Shown piece after piece: positions 9,298 through 20,224 of a stretch of DNA of 44,979 nt. The DNA is from Bacteroidetes bacterium 4572_128 (GTDB taxonomy: Bacteria; Bacteroidota; Bacteroidia; Bacteroidales; 4572-128), in assembly GCA_002084355.1 (NCBI GenBank), contig NBLL01000013.1, positions 1 to 44,979 on the forward strand, in the 5' to 3' direction. Positions within the stretch are counted from its first letter, which is position 1. Every line of letters begins with the position of its first letter. Under the pieces are notes generated by a model. It searched no databases and was not told the origin of the DNA. It was given only the letters and a program-made list of their open reading frames with translations. The position numbers and the translations under genes were made by a program.

Positions 9298-10470
9298 ATG
9301 CTTATTTTTGAATTTTTATTCTGGATTTCTGTCACAGCAATTTTACATACTTATGTTATATATCCATTTTTTCTTAAAATTTTTTCGTCAAAAAAGAAAA
9401 TGAATAAAATTATATTTTATAGAAAAGATAATTTACCTGTTGTTTCAGTTTTATTGTCTGTTTTTAATGAAGAAGAAGTAATAGAAAACAAAATAATAAG
9501 CGTTTTCAAAACAAATTATCCCAAATCTAAATTAGAATTTATTATAGGTTCAGATAATTCAACAGATAAAACAGATGAAATAATAAAAAATTTTAAAAAA
9601 AAATTTAAAAATTTATATTTTTTCACCTACAAAAAAAGACAAGGTAAAGGTAACATAATTAATCAATTAATAGATAAATCAGTAGGCGATATTTTAATTT
9701 TAACAGATGCAAATGTTATGTTTGACGAGAATACTATTTTTAATCTAATAAAACATTTCAAAAATAAAGAAATCGGACTTGTTGATACACAAATGATAAA
9801 TAAAAATTTTAAAAAAGAAGGAATTTCTTTGCAGGAAAAATCATATATTTCGCGAGAAGTTAAAATTAAAAACATGGAAAGTAAACTTTGGGGAACTATG
9901 ATGGGACCTTTTGGCGGCTGTTATGCAATTCGAAGATATTTATATTCTAAAATTCCTGAGAATTATCTTGTGGATGATTTCTATATTAATATGAAAGTTT
10001 TTGAAAAGGGGAGAAAAGCAATTAATGAATTAAATGCAAAAGTTTATGAAGATGTTTCAAATAATTTGAAAGATGAATTTCATAGGAAAATAAGAATTTC
10101 TACGGGGAATTTTCAAAATTTATTTACTTTTTGGAGATTATTATTTCCAATTTATTCTGCGATCTCGTTTTCTTTTTTATCTCATAAAGTCCTCCGTTGG
10201 CTTGGAAGTTTTTTTATATTGATAATATATTTTTCAAATATATTTTTGTATTCTAATCATATTTTATATAAAATCAGTTTTTATTTATTAAATATTTTAT
10301 TTTTTTTACCATTAATTGATTTTATTTTAAAGAAAGTAAATATTCATATTTCTATTTTACGTTTTATAACGCATTTTTTATTTATGAATTTAGCTTTATT
10401 TATAGGTTTTTTTAAATTTTTAAAAGGAGTAAAAAATAATGTCTGGCAACCAACAAAACGAAATCAGTAA
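9298..10470 (+). CDS. Family 2 glycosyltransferase with TM segments
   Basis: [67 protein letters not shown], and C-terminal TM helices. Confidence 0.88.
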   Translation: MLIFEFLFWISVTAILHTYVIYPFFLKIFSSKKKMNKIIFYRKDNLPVVSVLLSVFNEEEVIENKIISVFKTNYPKSKLEFIIGSDNSTDKTDEIIKNFKKKFKNLYFFTYKKRQGKGNIINQLIDKSVGDILILTDANVMFDENTIFNLIKHFKNKEIGLVDTQMINKNFKKEGISLQEKSYISREVKIKNMESKLWGTMMGPFGGCYAIRRYLYSKIPENYLVDDFYINMKVFEKGRKAINELNAKVYEDVSNNLKDEFHRKIRISTGNFQNLFTFWRLLFPIYSAISFSFLSHKVLRWLGSFFILIIYFSNIFLYSNHILYKISFYLLNILFFLPLIDFILKKVNIHISILRFITHFLFMNLALFIGFFKFLKGVKNNVWQPTKRNQ

Positions 10471-11683
10471 AAAATTTCAGTTTAATAGCATAGAAGAAGC
10501 AATAGAAGATATTAAATTTGGGAAAATTGTAATAGTCGTAGATGACGAAGACAGAGAAAATGAAGGTGATTTTATCGCTTCTGCAGAGCTAATAACTCCC
10601 GAAATAGTTAATTTTATGGCTACTCACGGTAGAGGTTTAATTTGTGCTGCAATTCCCGAAGACAGATGCGAGGAATTAAAACTAGAGTTAATGGTGGGTA
10701 AAAATACATCTTTGTATGAAACACCTTTTACAATATCCGTTGATTTGATAGGAGAAAATTGCACAACAGGAATTTCTGTTTTTGACCGAGCAAAAACAAT
10801 TAAAGCTCTTGTTTCGCCAAAAACAAAACCAAAAGATCTAGGAAAACCCGGACATATTTTTCCTCTGAAAGCGAAAAATAAAGGAGTTCTTAGAAGAGCT
10901 GGACATACAGAAGCAAGCGTCGATTTAAGTCGTTTAGCAAAATTACGTCCGGGTGGAGTTCTTGTAGAAATTATGAACGAAAACGGAACTATGGCTCGTT
11001 TACCTGAATTATTTAAAATTTCTAAAAAATTCGGTCTAAAAATAATTTCCATAAAAGATTTAATTAAATACAGATTAGAAAATGAAAGTTTAATAATAAA
11101 AGGTGTTGAAGTGGAAATGCCAAGTAAATATGGTGTTTTTAAATTAATTCCTTATATTCAAAAATCTAATGGATTAGAGCATGTCGCTTTGATTAAAGGT
11201 GATATTAAAGAAAATGATGAAGTTCTTGTAAGAGTACATTCTTCTTGTGTTACCGGAGATATTTTTGCTTCTGAGCGTTGTGATTGTGGTAATCAATTGC
11301 ATAAAGCAATGGAAATGATAGAAAAAGAAGGGAAAGGTGTTTTAATTTATATGAATCAGGAAGGTAGAGGTATAGGTTTATTCAATAAAATTAAAGCATA
11401 TAAATTGCAAGAAGAAGGACGAGATACTGTTCAGGCAAATCACGATTTGGGTTTTAATGAAGATGAAAGAGATTATGGTGTTGGAGCTCAAATACTTAGA
11501 AGTCTTGGAATAAAAAAACTTCGTTTGATGACAAATAATCCAAAAAAAAGAGTTGGACTTGAAGCTTACGGTTTAGAAATAGTTAGTAATGTAAATTTAG
11601 AAATAAAACCAAATTCTCACAACCGTTTTTATATGAAAACAAAAAGAGATAAAATGGGACATAATTTAAATTTCGAGTATTAA
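10439..11683 (+). CDS. ribBA: Bifunctional 3,4-DHBP synthase / GTP cyclohydrolase II
   Basis: [46 protein letters not shown], then [24 protein letters not shown] and [21 protein letters not shown]. Overlaps the upstream gene by 32 nt; AAAGGAG lies just upstream of the ATG. Confidence 0.96.
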   Translation: MSGNQQNEISKKFQFNSIEEAIEDIKFGKIVIVVDDEDRENEGDFIASAELITPEIVNFMATHGRGLICAAIPEDRCEELKLELMVGKNTSLYETPFTISVDLIGENCTTGISVFDRAKTIKALVSPKTKPKDLGKPGHIFPLKAKNKGVLRRAGHTEASVDLSRLAKLRPGGVLVEIMNENGTMARLPELFKISKKFGLKIISIKDLIKYRLENESLIIKGVEVEMPSKYGVFKLIPYIQKSNGLEHVALIKGDIKENDEVLVRVHSSCVTGDIFASERCDCGNQLHKAMEMIEKEGKGVLIYMNQEGRGIGLFNKIKAYKLQEEGRDTVQANHDLGFNEDERDYGVGAQILRSLGIKKLRLMTNNPKKRVGLEAYGLEIVSNVNLEIKPNSHNRFYMKTKRDKMGHNLNFEY

Positions 11684-11703
11684 AATATTTTTTTTATTTA
11701 TAA

Positions 11704-11728
11704 GAGCGAAAATTATTTATTTTCGCTC
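11704..11728. terminator. Bidirectional hairpin between convergent ribBA and the GlmU-like gene
   Basis: gagcgaaaa (11704-11712) / ttttcgctc (11720-11728). Confidence 0.75.
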
Positions 11729-11740
11729 ATTATTTTTATT

Positions 11741-12922
11741 CTAATTATTTACGTTAGAATATATTTTTTTTAAAATTTCTTTTTCCTCTTGGATTTCTTC
11801 TTCATTTTTATTACGTCTTTTCATTACAATTTCGGCAACTTCTAAAACTTTATTAATGCGATAATTAACAAATCCATTTGCACCACCCCAAGAAAATGAC
11901 GGAATAAAAACTCGTGGAAAACCTCCTCCAAAAATATTTGAACTTACACCAATTACAGTTCCTGTATTTAACATAGTATTAATTCCAGTTTTTGAATGGT
12001 CAGCCATAATTAGACCACAAAATTGCAAATTTGTATTTATAAATTTTTTTTCTTTATATTTCCAAATTTTCACTTTTGAATAATTATTTTTCAAATTAGA
12101 ATTATTTGTATCCGCTCCCAAATTACACCAACTTCCAATAATTGCATTTCCAAGATAACCGTCGTGTGCTTTATTTGAGTAGTCGAAAAATACAACATTA
12201 CTTATTTCGCCTCCAATTTTACAGCCTTTTCCGATACTTGTTTCGCCGTAAATTTTTGCTCCCATTTTCACCGTTGAATTTTCAGAAATAGCAAAACTTC
12301 CTCTTATCATTGCTCCTTCCATAATTTGCGAATTTTTTCCTATATAAATTACACCTTCACTGGCATTTAAAGTTGAAAATTCCAATTTTGCTCCTTTTTC
12401 TAAAAAAATATTTTCTTTATTTATAATTCTATTGGTAGAACTAATTTCCTCTGATTTTCTATTTTTTGTTATTAATCGAAAATCATTTTCAATTTCTTGA
12501 CCGTTTTTTTCAAAAACTTCCCAAATATTTTTTATTTGAAAAAAATCGTCATAAAAATTTTTTTTTTCAAAATTAGATATATTTTTTAATATATTTTCAG
12601 TTTCAAAATTTGAAACACAAAAAGCTATTATTGTGTTTTCTTTTATAAGAATTTGATTTAATTCAAGCGATTGAATTTCCGAAACAAGATTTTTATTCGG
12701 TAAAATAGACGAATTTATTAATACATTAAAATTTGTTTTTTTTAGAACAAATTTTTTTGACAGGTAATTTTTTGTTGAAAAAGAGCATTTTTCTTTTAAA
12801 AAATATTCCCATTTCTGACGTATTTTTAAAATACCAATTTTTATTTCTCCAACTGGACGAGTAAAAGTTATTGGAAGTAAATTTTCCCAAATTGAATCAT
12901 CAAACAAAATGTAATTTATCAT
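11741..12922 (-). CDS. GlmU-like sugar nucleotidyltransferase/acyltransferase (left-handed beta-helix)
   Basis: Hexapeptide-type segment EGVIYIGKNSQIMEGAMIRGSFAISENSTVKMGAKIYGETSIGKGCKIGGEISNVVF; N-terminus YILFDDSIWENLLPITFTRPVGEIKIGILKI. Confidence 0.85.
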   Translation of the reverse strand: MINYILFDDSIWENLLPITFTRPVGEIKIGILKIRQKWEYFLKEKCSFSTKNYLSKKFVLKKTNFNVLINSSILPNKNLVSEIQSLELNQILIKENTIIAFCVSNFETENILKNISNFEKKNFYDDFFQIKNIWEVFEKNGQEIENDFRLITKNRKSEEISSTNRIINKENIFLEKGAKLEFSTLNASEGVIYIGKNSQIMEGAMIRGSFAISENSTVKMGAKIYGETSIGKGCKIGGEISNVVFFDYSNKAHDGYLGNAIIGSWCNLGADTNNSNLKNNYSKVKIWKYKEKKFINTNLQFCGLIMADHSKTGINTMLNTGTVIGVSSNIFGGGFPRVFIPSFSWGGANGFVNYRINKVLEVAEIVMKRRNKNEEEIQEEKEILKKIYSNVNN

Positions 12923-12979
12923 ATATTTTTTTATTTTTTCAAATTTAATTTTTTTTTAATAATTTTAAATAAAAATTAA

Positions 12980-13625
12980 AAAAAAATGGCGTTTTTTAGA
13001 AAAAATTTATTTGAAATAAAAGTTAAAAAAAATGGCGTTTTTTGGAAAAAATTTTTTTATGATAAAAAATCCGTAAAATATTGGCGTTTTTTAGAAAAAA
13101 TTTTTTTAATAAAAATTAAAAAAAAATGGCGTTTTTTGGAAAAATTTTTTTGAAATAAAAGTTAAAAAAAAATGGCGTTTTTTGGAAAAAATTTTTTTGA
13201 AATAAAATTTAAAAAAAATGGCGTTTTTTGGAAAAAATTTTTTTTGAAATAAAAGTTAAAAAAAAATGGCGTTTTTTGGAAAAAAAATTTTTTTTGAAAT
13301 AAAAATTAAAAAAAATGGCGTTTTTTGGAAAAAATTTTTTTTGAATAAAAATTAAAAAAAAAGGCGTTTTTTGGAAAAAATTTTTTTTGAATAAAAATTA
13401 AAAAAAAATGGCGTTTTTTGGAAAAAATTTTTTTTGAATAAAAATTAAAAAAAAATGGCGTTTTTTGGAAAAAATTTATTTTAAATAAAAATTAAAAATT
13501 TTGGCGTTTTTTGGAAAAAATTTTTTTTGAATAAAAGTTAAAAAAAATGGCGTTTTTTGGAAAAATTTTTTTTAATAATTTGAAATAAAAATTAAAAATT
13601 TTGACGTTTTTTGAAAAAAATTTTT
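12980..13625 (+). repeat. Tandem repeat array B, about 14 units of 46-49 bp
   Basis: GGCGTTTTTT(A/G)GAAAAAA starts at 12988, 13034, 13083, 13128, 13174, 13220, 13268, 13317, 13363, 13410, 13457, 13503, 13549, and a GACG variant at 13603. Confidence 0.97.
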
Positions 13626-13638
13626 TTAAAAATTTGAA

Positions 13639-14484
13639 ATGAAATATATATGTTACAATGGAGATTTTTTTCTTAAAGATGATTTTAGAATAAGTTTTAA
13701 AAATAGAGCTTTAAATTATGGTGATGGTTTATTTGAAACTTTGAGAGCATCAGCAAGTGATATTTTTTTTTTTGAAAATCATTTGAAAAGATTAATAAAT
13801 GGAATGAAAATTCTTAAAATGAAAATTCCTAAAAATTTCGAGAATGAAAATTTAAAAAACCAAATTAAACATTTAATTTTAAAAAATAAGCTTTTTTCTG
13901 GAGTTCGTATAAAAATTTTAGTTATTCGTAAAGATGGAGGACTTTATACGCCAATAAATAATGAAATAAATTATTATATCTTTATTGAAAAATTACCTAA
14001 AAAAAATTATTATTTAAATAAAATAGGATTAAGAATAGGAATTTTTGATGAAATTTTCAAAGAAAAAACCTTTTATTCTAATTTTAAAACTATAAATTCT
14101 ATGCCTTTTATTCTAGCTGGAATTTTTAAAAAAGAAAATAATTTAGACGATGTGATTCTTATAGATGGAAAAAAACAAATGGTTGAAACAATTAGTTCAA
14201 ATATTTTTCTCATTAAAGACGATTTTTTATTTACTCCGTCTTTAGAAAATGGTTGTGTAGATGGAATTATGCGAAAATTTGTAATAAAAATTTCCAAAGA
14301 AATGGGCTTAAAAATATCAGAAACAAAAAGTTTAAAAAAAGTTCATTTAATAAGAGCAGATGAAGTTTTCTTAACTAACGCTTTGCAAGGAATAAAATGG
14401 GTTGCTGCTTACAAAGATAAAAGATATTTTAATAAAACAGCTAAAAAAATTATGCAAAAACTCATAATAATGAGGAATGAATAA
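13639..14484 (+). CDS. Class IV aminotransferase (PabC/IlvE-like)
   Basis: NYGDGLFETLRA, GVRIKILVIRKDGGLYTP, DDVILIDGKKQMVETISSNIFLIKDD, PSLENGCVDGIMRKFVI, DEVFLTNALQGIKWV. Confidence 0.92.
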   Translation: MKYICYNGDFFLKDDFRISFKNRALNYGDGLFETLRASASDIFFFENHLKRLINGMKILKMKIPKNFENENLKNQIKHLILKNKLFSGVRIKILVIRKDGGLYTPINNEINYYIFIEKLPKKNYYLNKIGLRIGIFDEIFKEKTFYSNFKTINSMPFILAGIFKKENNLDDVILIDGKKQMVETISSNIFLIKDDFLFTPSLENGCVDGIMRKFVIKISKEMGLKISETKSLKKVHLIRADEVFLTNALQGIKWVAAYKDKRYFNKTAKKIMQKLIIMRNE

Positions 14485-14494
14485 TTCCTCATTA
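14468..14494. terminator. Hairpin formed by the AATGAGGAATGA-type repeat
   Basis: taatgaggaat (14468-14478) / attcctcatta (14484-14494), overlapping the last codons of the aminotransferase. Confidence 0.5.
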
Positions 14495-14529
14495 TTCATT
14501 CCTTATTTCTCTTTCACATTAAGAAATTC

Positions 14530-15830
14530 TTAATTAGATTTTTTGTATTTTGAAATTAAAAATTTGAAATAAGGTTTTTTTTTGAAAGAATAATTTATAT
14601 GTTTTTTGAAATTTAATGCGATAGCATTTTCAAAAAATTTATAAGCTTCTTCTTCATTTTTCACTATAAAAAAATACTCTGATATACGGTAATTAATTTC
14701 TGCATTTTTTATGTTAAAACATAAAGCGTCTTTTAATACATTAATAGCATTAAAAACTTGACCGTTTTCGTAGAATAAATTTGAATATTCTAACCATGCT
14801 TCAACATAATAAGGGTCTAACTTTATGGTTTTTTTTAATGACATAAATGCTTCTTCAAATATTTTTAATTCTATATAAATTTTTCCGAGGAAGAAATAAA
14901 ATCTAGTATCTTTTTTATTAAAATTTATTATTCTTTTTATATAAAATAAACTTTCTAAGAATTTAGATTTTAAAAATTTAATATATGCCATTCCAAAAAG
15001 TGCTTCTTCTAAATCTCCCTCAATTTTTAGAGATATTTTATAATATTTTTCTGCATTTTTAAAATCTTTCATATCTTTATAGCAACTTCCTATATAAGAA
15101 TATGCCACAGAATTTTCGTTTTTTTCAAGTTTCAAAAAATGTTTATACATTTTTATTGCTTCGTCGAATTTCTCCATTTCAGCAAATGTGTTTCCTTTAT
15201 TGAAATAAGCATCGCTATAATTTTCATCATTTGTTATAGCAAAGTCATAAGATTCTAATGCTTTTTTATATTCACTTTTTTTAAAATAAATTACTCCAAT
15301 TTCTAACCACGCTTCCTTAGAAAAAGGTTCTTCTTCAAGATACATCTTATAAAAAGTAATACTTTCGTCATCTCTATCTATTTTTTCATAAGTAAAAGCT
15401 ATTTCATAAATAGTATCTAAATCAGTATTGTCATATTCATGAGCTTTTTCAAAATAATCTATAGAGATTTCGTATTTCCCCATTAATTGAAAAAACATTC
15501 CAATTGTATGCAAAATAAGACCTTTTTCACTATTCTCGTTTCTTCTATGCTGCTCAAAAAATTCAAAGCATTTACTGCTTGTCCTTTTTTTAAAAAAACT
15601 TGTGCTTTTTTCATTTCTAATTCTATAGAATTTGGATGCTGCGCACAAGCAAGTTCTACAGCTTCAAAAGCTTCTTTTACTTTATCTTCATAAACATAAT
15701 AATCTATTATAAGCTCAAATTCAAAAATATCAAAATAATGCTTTACATTATTTTTTTTCATATTTTCATAACGAATAACATAAATTTCTGCCTCTTTCTT
15801 ATTGAAAAATTCATCTGAGTTTCCTTTCAT
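14530..15830 (-). pseudogene. TPR-repeat protein, broken by one frameshift
   Basis: 15483-15830 (N-terminal) and 14530-15648 (C-terminal) are both TPR-like; one added base near 15530 joins ALNFLSSIEE to NENSEKGLILHTIGMFFQLMGKYEISIDYFEKA. Confidence 0.8.
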
Positions 15831-15985
15831 TTTTATTTATTTAATTTATATTAATTTAATAAAATTTAAAAATAAATTTTTTTTATAAAAAAAAATTATT
15901 CATTTTTGTAATTTATATTAAATAAATAAAATTAATTTTGTAAAAAATTTATATTAAAAAATTTAAAAATAAAAAATGTTGTATT

Positions 15986-16843
15986 ATGAAAATTTTTTTA
16001 AAAAAAAAGTTATTAAAAACTATGAAAATACAATATATAAGTTTTTTACTAATTTTTTTTATTGCGTGTCAAGATGTAAAAGAAGAAACTGATGATTTTG
16101 ATGATTCAGGTTTTATAGCAGTTGAAACAAAAAAGCATCTTCGGGTAGTTGAGAAAATTTTTGCAAATATGCCTTCTCATAAAGAAATGTTATCTTTTGT
16201 AAAAGGTACAGGTGAAATTTATAATGATACGATTTTGAATAATACAAAAAACATTTCTAATTATTTTTCTAATTATAAAAAAGCTGTTAATTTAGGAACT
16301 TACGGTGCTGATATTTCTTATTCACGTATGTATGACCAGCTTCAGGTGAGTATGAATTATTTAATAGTTATACAAAAATTAACTAAAGAAATTGGAATAC
16401 CTGAAAAAATAACTGCTTCGGCAATAGAACGTTTGCAAAATAATTTGAATGATCAAGATTCTGTTTTAATAATTGTTAAAGAAACTTATAGAACAACAGA
16501 TAAATTCTTAAAAGAAAATGAAAGAGGAAGCACTGCGTCTTTAATAATTTTTGGCGGATGGATGGAAACTTTTTATATTGCGATAAGATTATTTGACGAA
16601 AAAAATCCAAATTCTGTTATTTTAGAAAAAATAATTAACCAAAAACAATCTTTATATAATTTATATGAATTACTTTTATTTTATAAAGAAGAACCTGAAG
16701 TTGAGAAATATTTAAAAGATCTAAAAATTTTAATGAAAAAATTTGGCTCTATAAGTAATGATGAAAAATTAGAAGAAAAGATTAAAAAAGTTTCTGATAT
16801 TAAAAAATTAATTTCAGAAATAAGAACAAAAATTGTAAAATAG
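15986..16843 (+). CDS. Predicted lipoprotein, uncharacterised paralogous family (copy 1)
   Basis: Lipobox-like FFIAC after an internal Met (MKIQYISFLLIFFIACQD); conserved KKAVNLGTYGADISYSRMYDQLQVSMNYLIVIQKLTKEIGI. The real start may be the internal ATG at 16022. Confidence 0.8.
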   Translation: MKIFLKKKLLKTMKIQYISFLLIFFIACQDVKEETDDFDDSGFIAVETKKHLRVVEKIFANMPSHKEMLSFVKGTGEIYNDTILNNTKNISNYFSNYKKAVNLGTYGADISYSRMYDQLQVSMNYLIVIQKLTKEIGIPEKITASAIERLQNNLNDQDSVLIIVKETYRTTDKFLKENERGSTASLIIFGGWMETFYIAIRLFDEKNPNSVILEKIINQKQSLYNLYELLLFYKEEPEVEKYLKDLKILMKKFGSISNDEKLEEKIKKVSDIKKLISEIRTKIVK

Positions 16844-16848
16844 AAGCT

Positions 16849-17485
16849 ATGAAAAAAAATTTTTTATTTATTCTAATATTTTTTTTTAACTTTTTTGCTT
16901 TTTCGCAAGAAAAATTTTTATTAAAGAATAAAAATTATTTACAATTTAATTTTGGTCTTGCATATCCAAGTGGTAATTTTGCGAAGAAAGATTTTTTCAA
17001 TAAAAAACATGGTTTTGCTTTACGAGGTTTTTCAACAGATATAGACATAGTTCATTTTTTTATAACAAATTTAGGAATGAATATAAGGATCTCTGCCATT
17101 GGAAATTCTTTGGATTTGGGAAAAATTGGAGAGTTGTATTTAAAAGAATATGGAACAAAAATTGAATTTGTAAAAGGAAATTATGATTTTATTTCTTTGA
17201 CTACAGGTTTAATTTTTGAGAAAGAACTTTTAAAAGATTTGTTTTTATCAACAAAAATTTTATCTGGAGTTTTATTTGCTTATCAAGATGAACTAATTAT
17301 CAAAACAAAAATACAGATAAACGACTCTACTTTTGTAAAAGAACCTATTTTATTTAATAAAAAATCGTCTTCTGTTGATTTACCTTTTATTTTAAATATC
17401 AGCAAAATTTAATGTAAATAACGAAAAAACAAAAATTGATATAAAAATGTTCAAAATTAATATCGGAATAAGTTATAATTATTAA
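16849..17485 (+). pseudogene. Small outer-membrane beta-barrel protein, frameshifted near its 3' end
   Basis: Signal peptide FFNFFAFSQ and barrel-like strands. ORF stops at 17412, but the adjacent frame continues AKFNVNNEKTKIDIKMFKINIGISYNY and ends in an aromatic at 17485. Confidence 0.65.
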
Positions 17486-17554
17486 TTAATAAAATTTGTA
17501 TTTTTTGAAATTTTTTTTGAAAAAAAATATTTTTTAATAATAAAAAATTAATAT

Positions 17555-18421
17555 ATGTTTAAGAAAGTTTTTTATATTTTACTTTTTATACTTTTTCAAT
17601 TTTCTTGTTCTAATAAAAAAGAAAAAAAAGAAAAGATATCTAATTTTACAGAAATTAATTTAAATAATAATTCTTTTAATATTCCTTCTCCTTTTCTTGC
17701 AATTTCTTTATTTGAAAAATTAGAGATAAAATTTTTAGATAATATTATTAATTTATCAGATAGGAATATTGAAAATTATGAAAGTGATTTTAAAAAGTCA
17801 TTAAATTTAGGGATTTATATTGCAGATTTTGGATATTTAAAAAGCTATAAAAAAGCGGAAAAATCTCATAAATGTTATTTAGAGATAAAAAAATTATCAT
17901 CTCAATTAAAATTAAATAATATTATAAATGATGAAATTAAAAATAGAATAGAAAATAATTTAAAAGATTCTATATTTGAAATATATAATGTTGTTTTGGA
18001 AAAAATCAATATTTTTCTTAAGAAAAACGAAAAAAATGAAACTAAAGTTTTAATTTTAATTGGTGTTTATTTTGAAAGTTTACATTTTTTATTACAGAAT
18101 TATTTATTTATACAAAATTTAGAATTAAGGAAATATATTGCAGAGCAAAAAATATCAATAGAAAATATTATGAATCTTATGCGTCCATATTGTAAATATT
18201 CTAAAGAAATTAATGAACTTACCTTAAAACTTGTAGATTTATCTTATGATTTTGATGCAATTGAATTAATTCCAATAAATAATCCAAATTTATCAAAAAT
18301 TGATAATAAAAAAAATCTTATTAAATTGAATAGTGAAATTAATGTTGTTATTACAGATAAGAATTTATTGAAAAGAATCTCTGACAAAATTATTATTTTG
18401 CGTCAAGAAATTATAAATTAA
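17555..18421 (+). CDS. Predicted lipoprotein, uncharacterised paralogous family (copy 2)
   Basis: Lipobox-like QFSC; FKKSLNLGIYIADFGYLKSYKKAEKSHKCYLEIKKLSSQL..ENNLKDS..ILIGVYFESLHFLLQN aligns with copy 1. Confidence 0.8.
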   Translation: MFKKVFYILLFILFQFSCSNKKEKKEKISNFTEINLNNNSFNIPSPFLAISLFEKLEIKFLDNIINLSDRNIENYESDFKKSLNLGIYIADFGYLKSYKKAEKSHKCYLEIKKLSSQLKLNNIINDEIKNRIENNLKDSIFEIYNVVLEKINIFLKKNEKNETKVLILIGVYFESLHFLLQNYLFIQNLELRKYIAEQKISIENIMNLMRPYCKYSKEINELTLKLVDLSYDFDAIELIPINNPNLSKIDNKKNLIKLNSEINVVITDKNLLKRISDKIIILRQEIIN

Positions 18422-18427
18422 TTTTTT

Positions 18428-19564
18428 TTATAAATTATTAGCTATTTTAAAATGAAAATTTGCACCCTTGTTTTCTGCACTTTCTACCCAAATTTCACCT
18501 TTATGTTTTTCTACAAATATTCTACATAAATCTATTCCAATTCCTGTTCCTTTTTCTTCTTGAGTTCCATAAGTAGTGAAATTTTTATTTTTATCAAATA
18601 TTTTATCTATATTTTTCTTACTTATTCCAACGCCATTATCAGAAACAATAAACTCTAAAAATTCTTTATGTTTTTTTAATGAGATTTTTATTTTACCGTT
18701 TTCAAAACAAAATTTTATAGAATTAGAGATTAAATTTCTAAAAATTGTTAATAACATATTCTTATCAGCAATAATTTCAAAATCTTTTTCTATATCATTT
18801 ATAATTTTAATAGATTTTTTTTCTATACTTATGGAAAAATTAGAAATAATTTCATTTGTTAATTTTTTTATATTTAATTTTTTTGGTAAAAAACTAATTT
18901 CATCATCCTGTGTTTTTGCCCAAAAAAGTAAATTTTCTAATAAATTATAAGTGAAATTTGCATTTTCTTTCATTAAACCTAAAATTCGTTGCTTTTTTAT
19001 TTCATTTATTTTGTGATTTTTATGTGTCAATAAATCTAAGAACATTTTAAAATTTCCAATTGGATTTCTTAGCTCGTGTCCAATAACAGCTAACATTTTA
19101 TCTTTTGTTGAATTTGCTTTTTTCAATTTTTCATTTAAATTATTTATTTTTTTTAAGTCTCTTTTTATTTTATCCTGCGATAATTTTAAAGAAATTTGTG
19201 TTTCCATACGTGCTAAAAGTTCTTGAAAATTGAAAGGTTTTAAAACATAATCTGCTCCGCCAATTTTTAAACCTTTTACTATATCTACGGTTTCTTCTTT
19301 CGCTGTCAAAAATATTATTGGAATATTTTTTGTCTTTTCATTTTTTTTTAAAATCTTACAAACTTCAAATCCGTCCATATTTGGCATCATTACGTCTAAT
19401 AAAATTAAATCTGGTTTACTTCTTTTTATTGAATTTAAAGCGTGTTCACCGTTTGTAGAAATAGAAATTTTATAATTTCTATGACTTTTTTGTATAAAAT
19501 TTGAGACAATTTGTAAATTATCTATATTATCATCAACTATTAAAACTGATACATTATTTTTCAT
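18428..19564 (-). CDS. Response-regulator receiver plus histidine kinase (REC-HisKA-HATPase)
   Basis: VLIVDDNIDNLQIV, DLILLDVMMPNMDGFEVC, GGADYVLKPF; H-box VIGHELRNPIGNFKMF; SDNGVGISKKNIDKIFD, GTGIGIDLCRIFVEKHKGEIWVES. Confidence 0.94.
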   Translation of the reverse strand: MKNNVSVLIVDDNIDNLQIVSNFIQKSHRNYKISISTNGEHALNSIKRSKPDLILLDVMMPNMDGFEVCKILKKNEKTKNIPIIFLTAKEETVDIVKGLKIGGADYVLKPFNFQELLARMETQISLKLSQDKIKRDLKKINNLNEKLKKANSTKDKMLAVIGHELRNPIGNFKMFLDLLTHKNHKINEIKKQRILGLMKENANFTYNLLENLLFWAKTQDDEISFLPKKLNIKKLTNEIISNFSISIEKKSIKIINDIEKDFEIIADKNMLLTIFRNLISNSIKFCFENGKIKISLKKHKEFLEFIVSDNGVGISKKNIDKIFDKNKNFTTYGTQEEKGTGIGIDLCRIFVEKHKGEIWVESAENKGANFHFKIANNL

Positions 19565-19624
19565 AATAAAAAATTCATATTTGTAATTTTACAAAAATAA
19601 TATATTTTTATAAAAAATATTATT

Positions 19625-20201
19625 ATGTTTAAATTAACTTTTATATTTTTTCTTATATTTAATTTTTTAAAATTAAGTTTTATTTATGCTCAAAATGAGG
19701 ATACTATAAAAAAAATATCTAAATATAATTTTCTGGAAATAAAAATTATTGACGGAGACTCTTTTCCTCATATTTACCTTGATGATTTTTTTGTATTTTC
19801 TCCTTTAAAATTCAAAAATAACATACAAAAAAGAAAGTATTTTCGTCTATTGAGGAAATTAAAAAAAGTATTACCTTACGCAAAAAATTTCAAAACTAAA
19901 AACAGAAAAGGAGAAGAAAAAATATATTAAAAAAGCAGATAAACATTTACAAGAAGAATTCGCAGGTAAATTAAAAAAATTAACTTTTTCTGAGGGTCGT
20001 CTTTTAATAAAATTAATTCACAGAGAAACAGGAAAAACAGTTTATGATTTAGTGAAAAATTTGCGGGGTTCTTGGACAGCATGGTTTTGGCAAACTGTAG
20101 CAAAACTTTTTGGTTCTAATTTAAAGAAAAAATACAGACCAAAAAGCAAAGATAAATTAATAGAAAATATTATTCTACGAATAGAAAACAATCAAATTTA
20201 G
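19625..20201 (+). pseudogene. DUF4294-family protein, broken by one frameshift
   Basis: 19625-19930 has IKIIDGDSFPHIYLDDFFVFSPLKFKN; the other frame to 20201 reads KYIKKADKHLQEEFAGKLKKLTFSEGRLLIKLIHRETGKTVYDLVKNLRGSWTAWFWQTVAKLFGSNLK. Removing one A from GAAGAAAAAATATATT joins them. Confidence 0.85.
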
Positions 20202-20224
20202 ATTTTTTTTTAATAAAAAACCAT

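Noticed and set aside
10624-11052. 142-aa minus ORF
   Set aside because: Antisense to ribBA, whose motifs are unambiguous.
5597-11683. FMN riboswitch controlling ribH or ribBA
   Set aside because: I could not find the conserved RFN-element blocks (AGGGGCAG-type) upstream of either gene.
4208-11683. A flavin/Na+-NQR gene cluster as a functional system
   Set aside because: nqrCD and ribH are convergent and separated by a terminator; ribBA is several unrelated genes away. Proximity alone is not enough.
12980-13625. CRISPR array
   Set aside because: Regular spacing, but the whole unit including the spacers is near-identical and A/T-rich, and there are no cas genes. It is a tandem repeat, not repeat-spacer.
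18576-18950. 124-aa plus ORF
   Set aside because: Antisense to the histidine kinase; F/S/L-rich as expected from complement of K/N/E-rich coding DNA.
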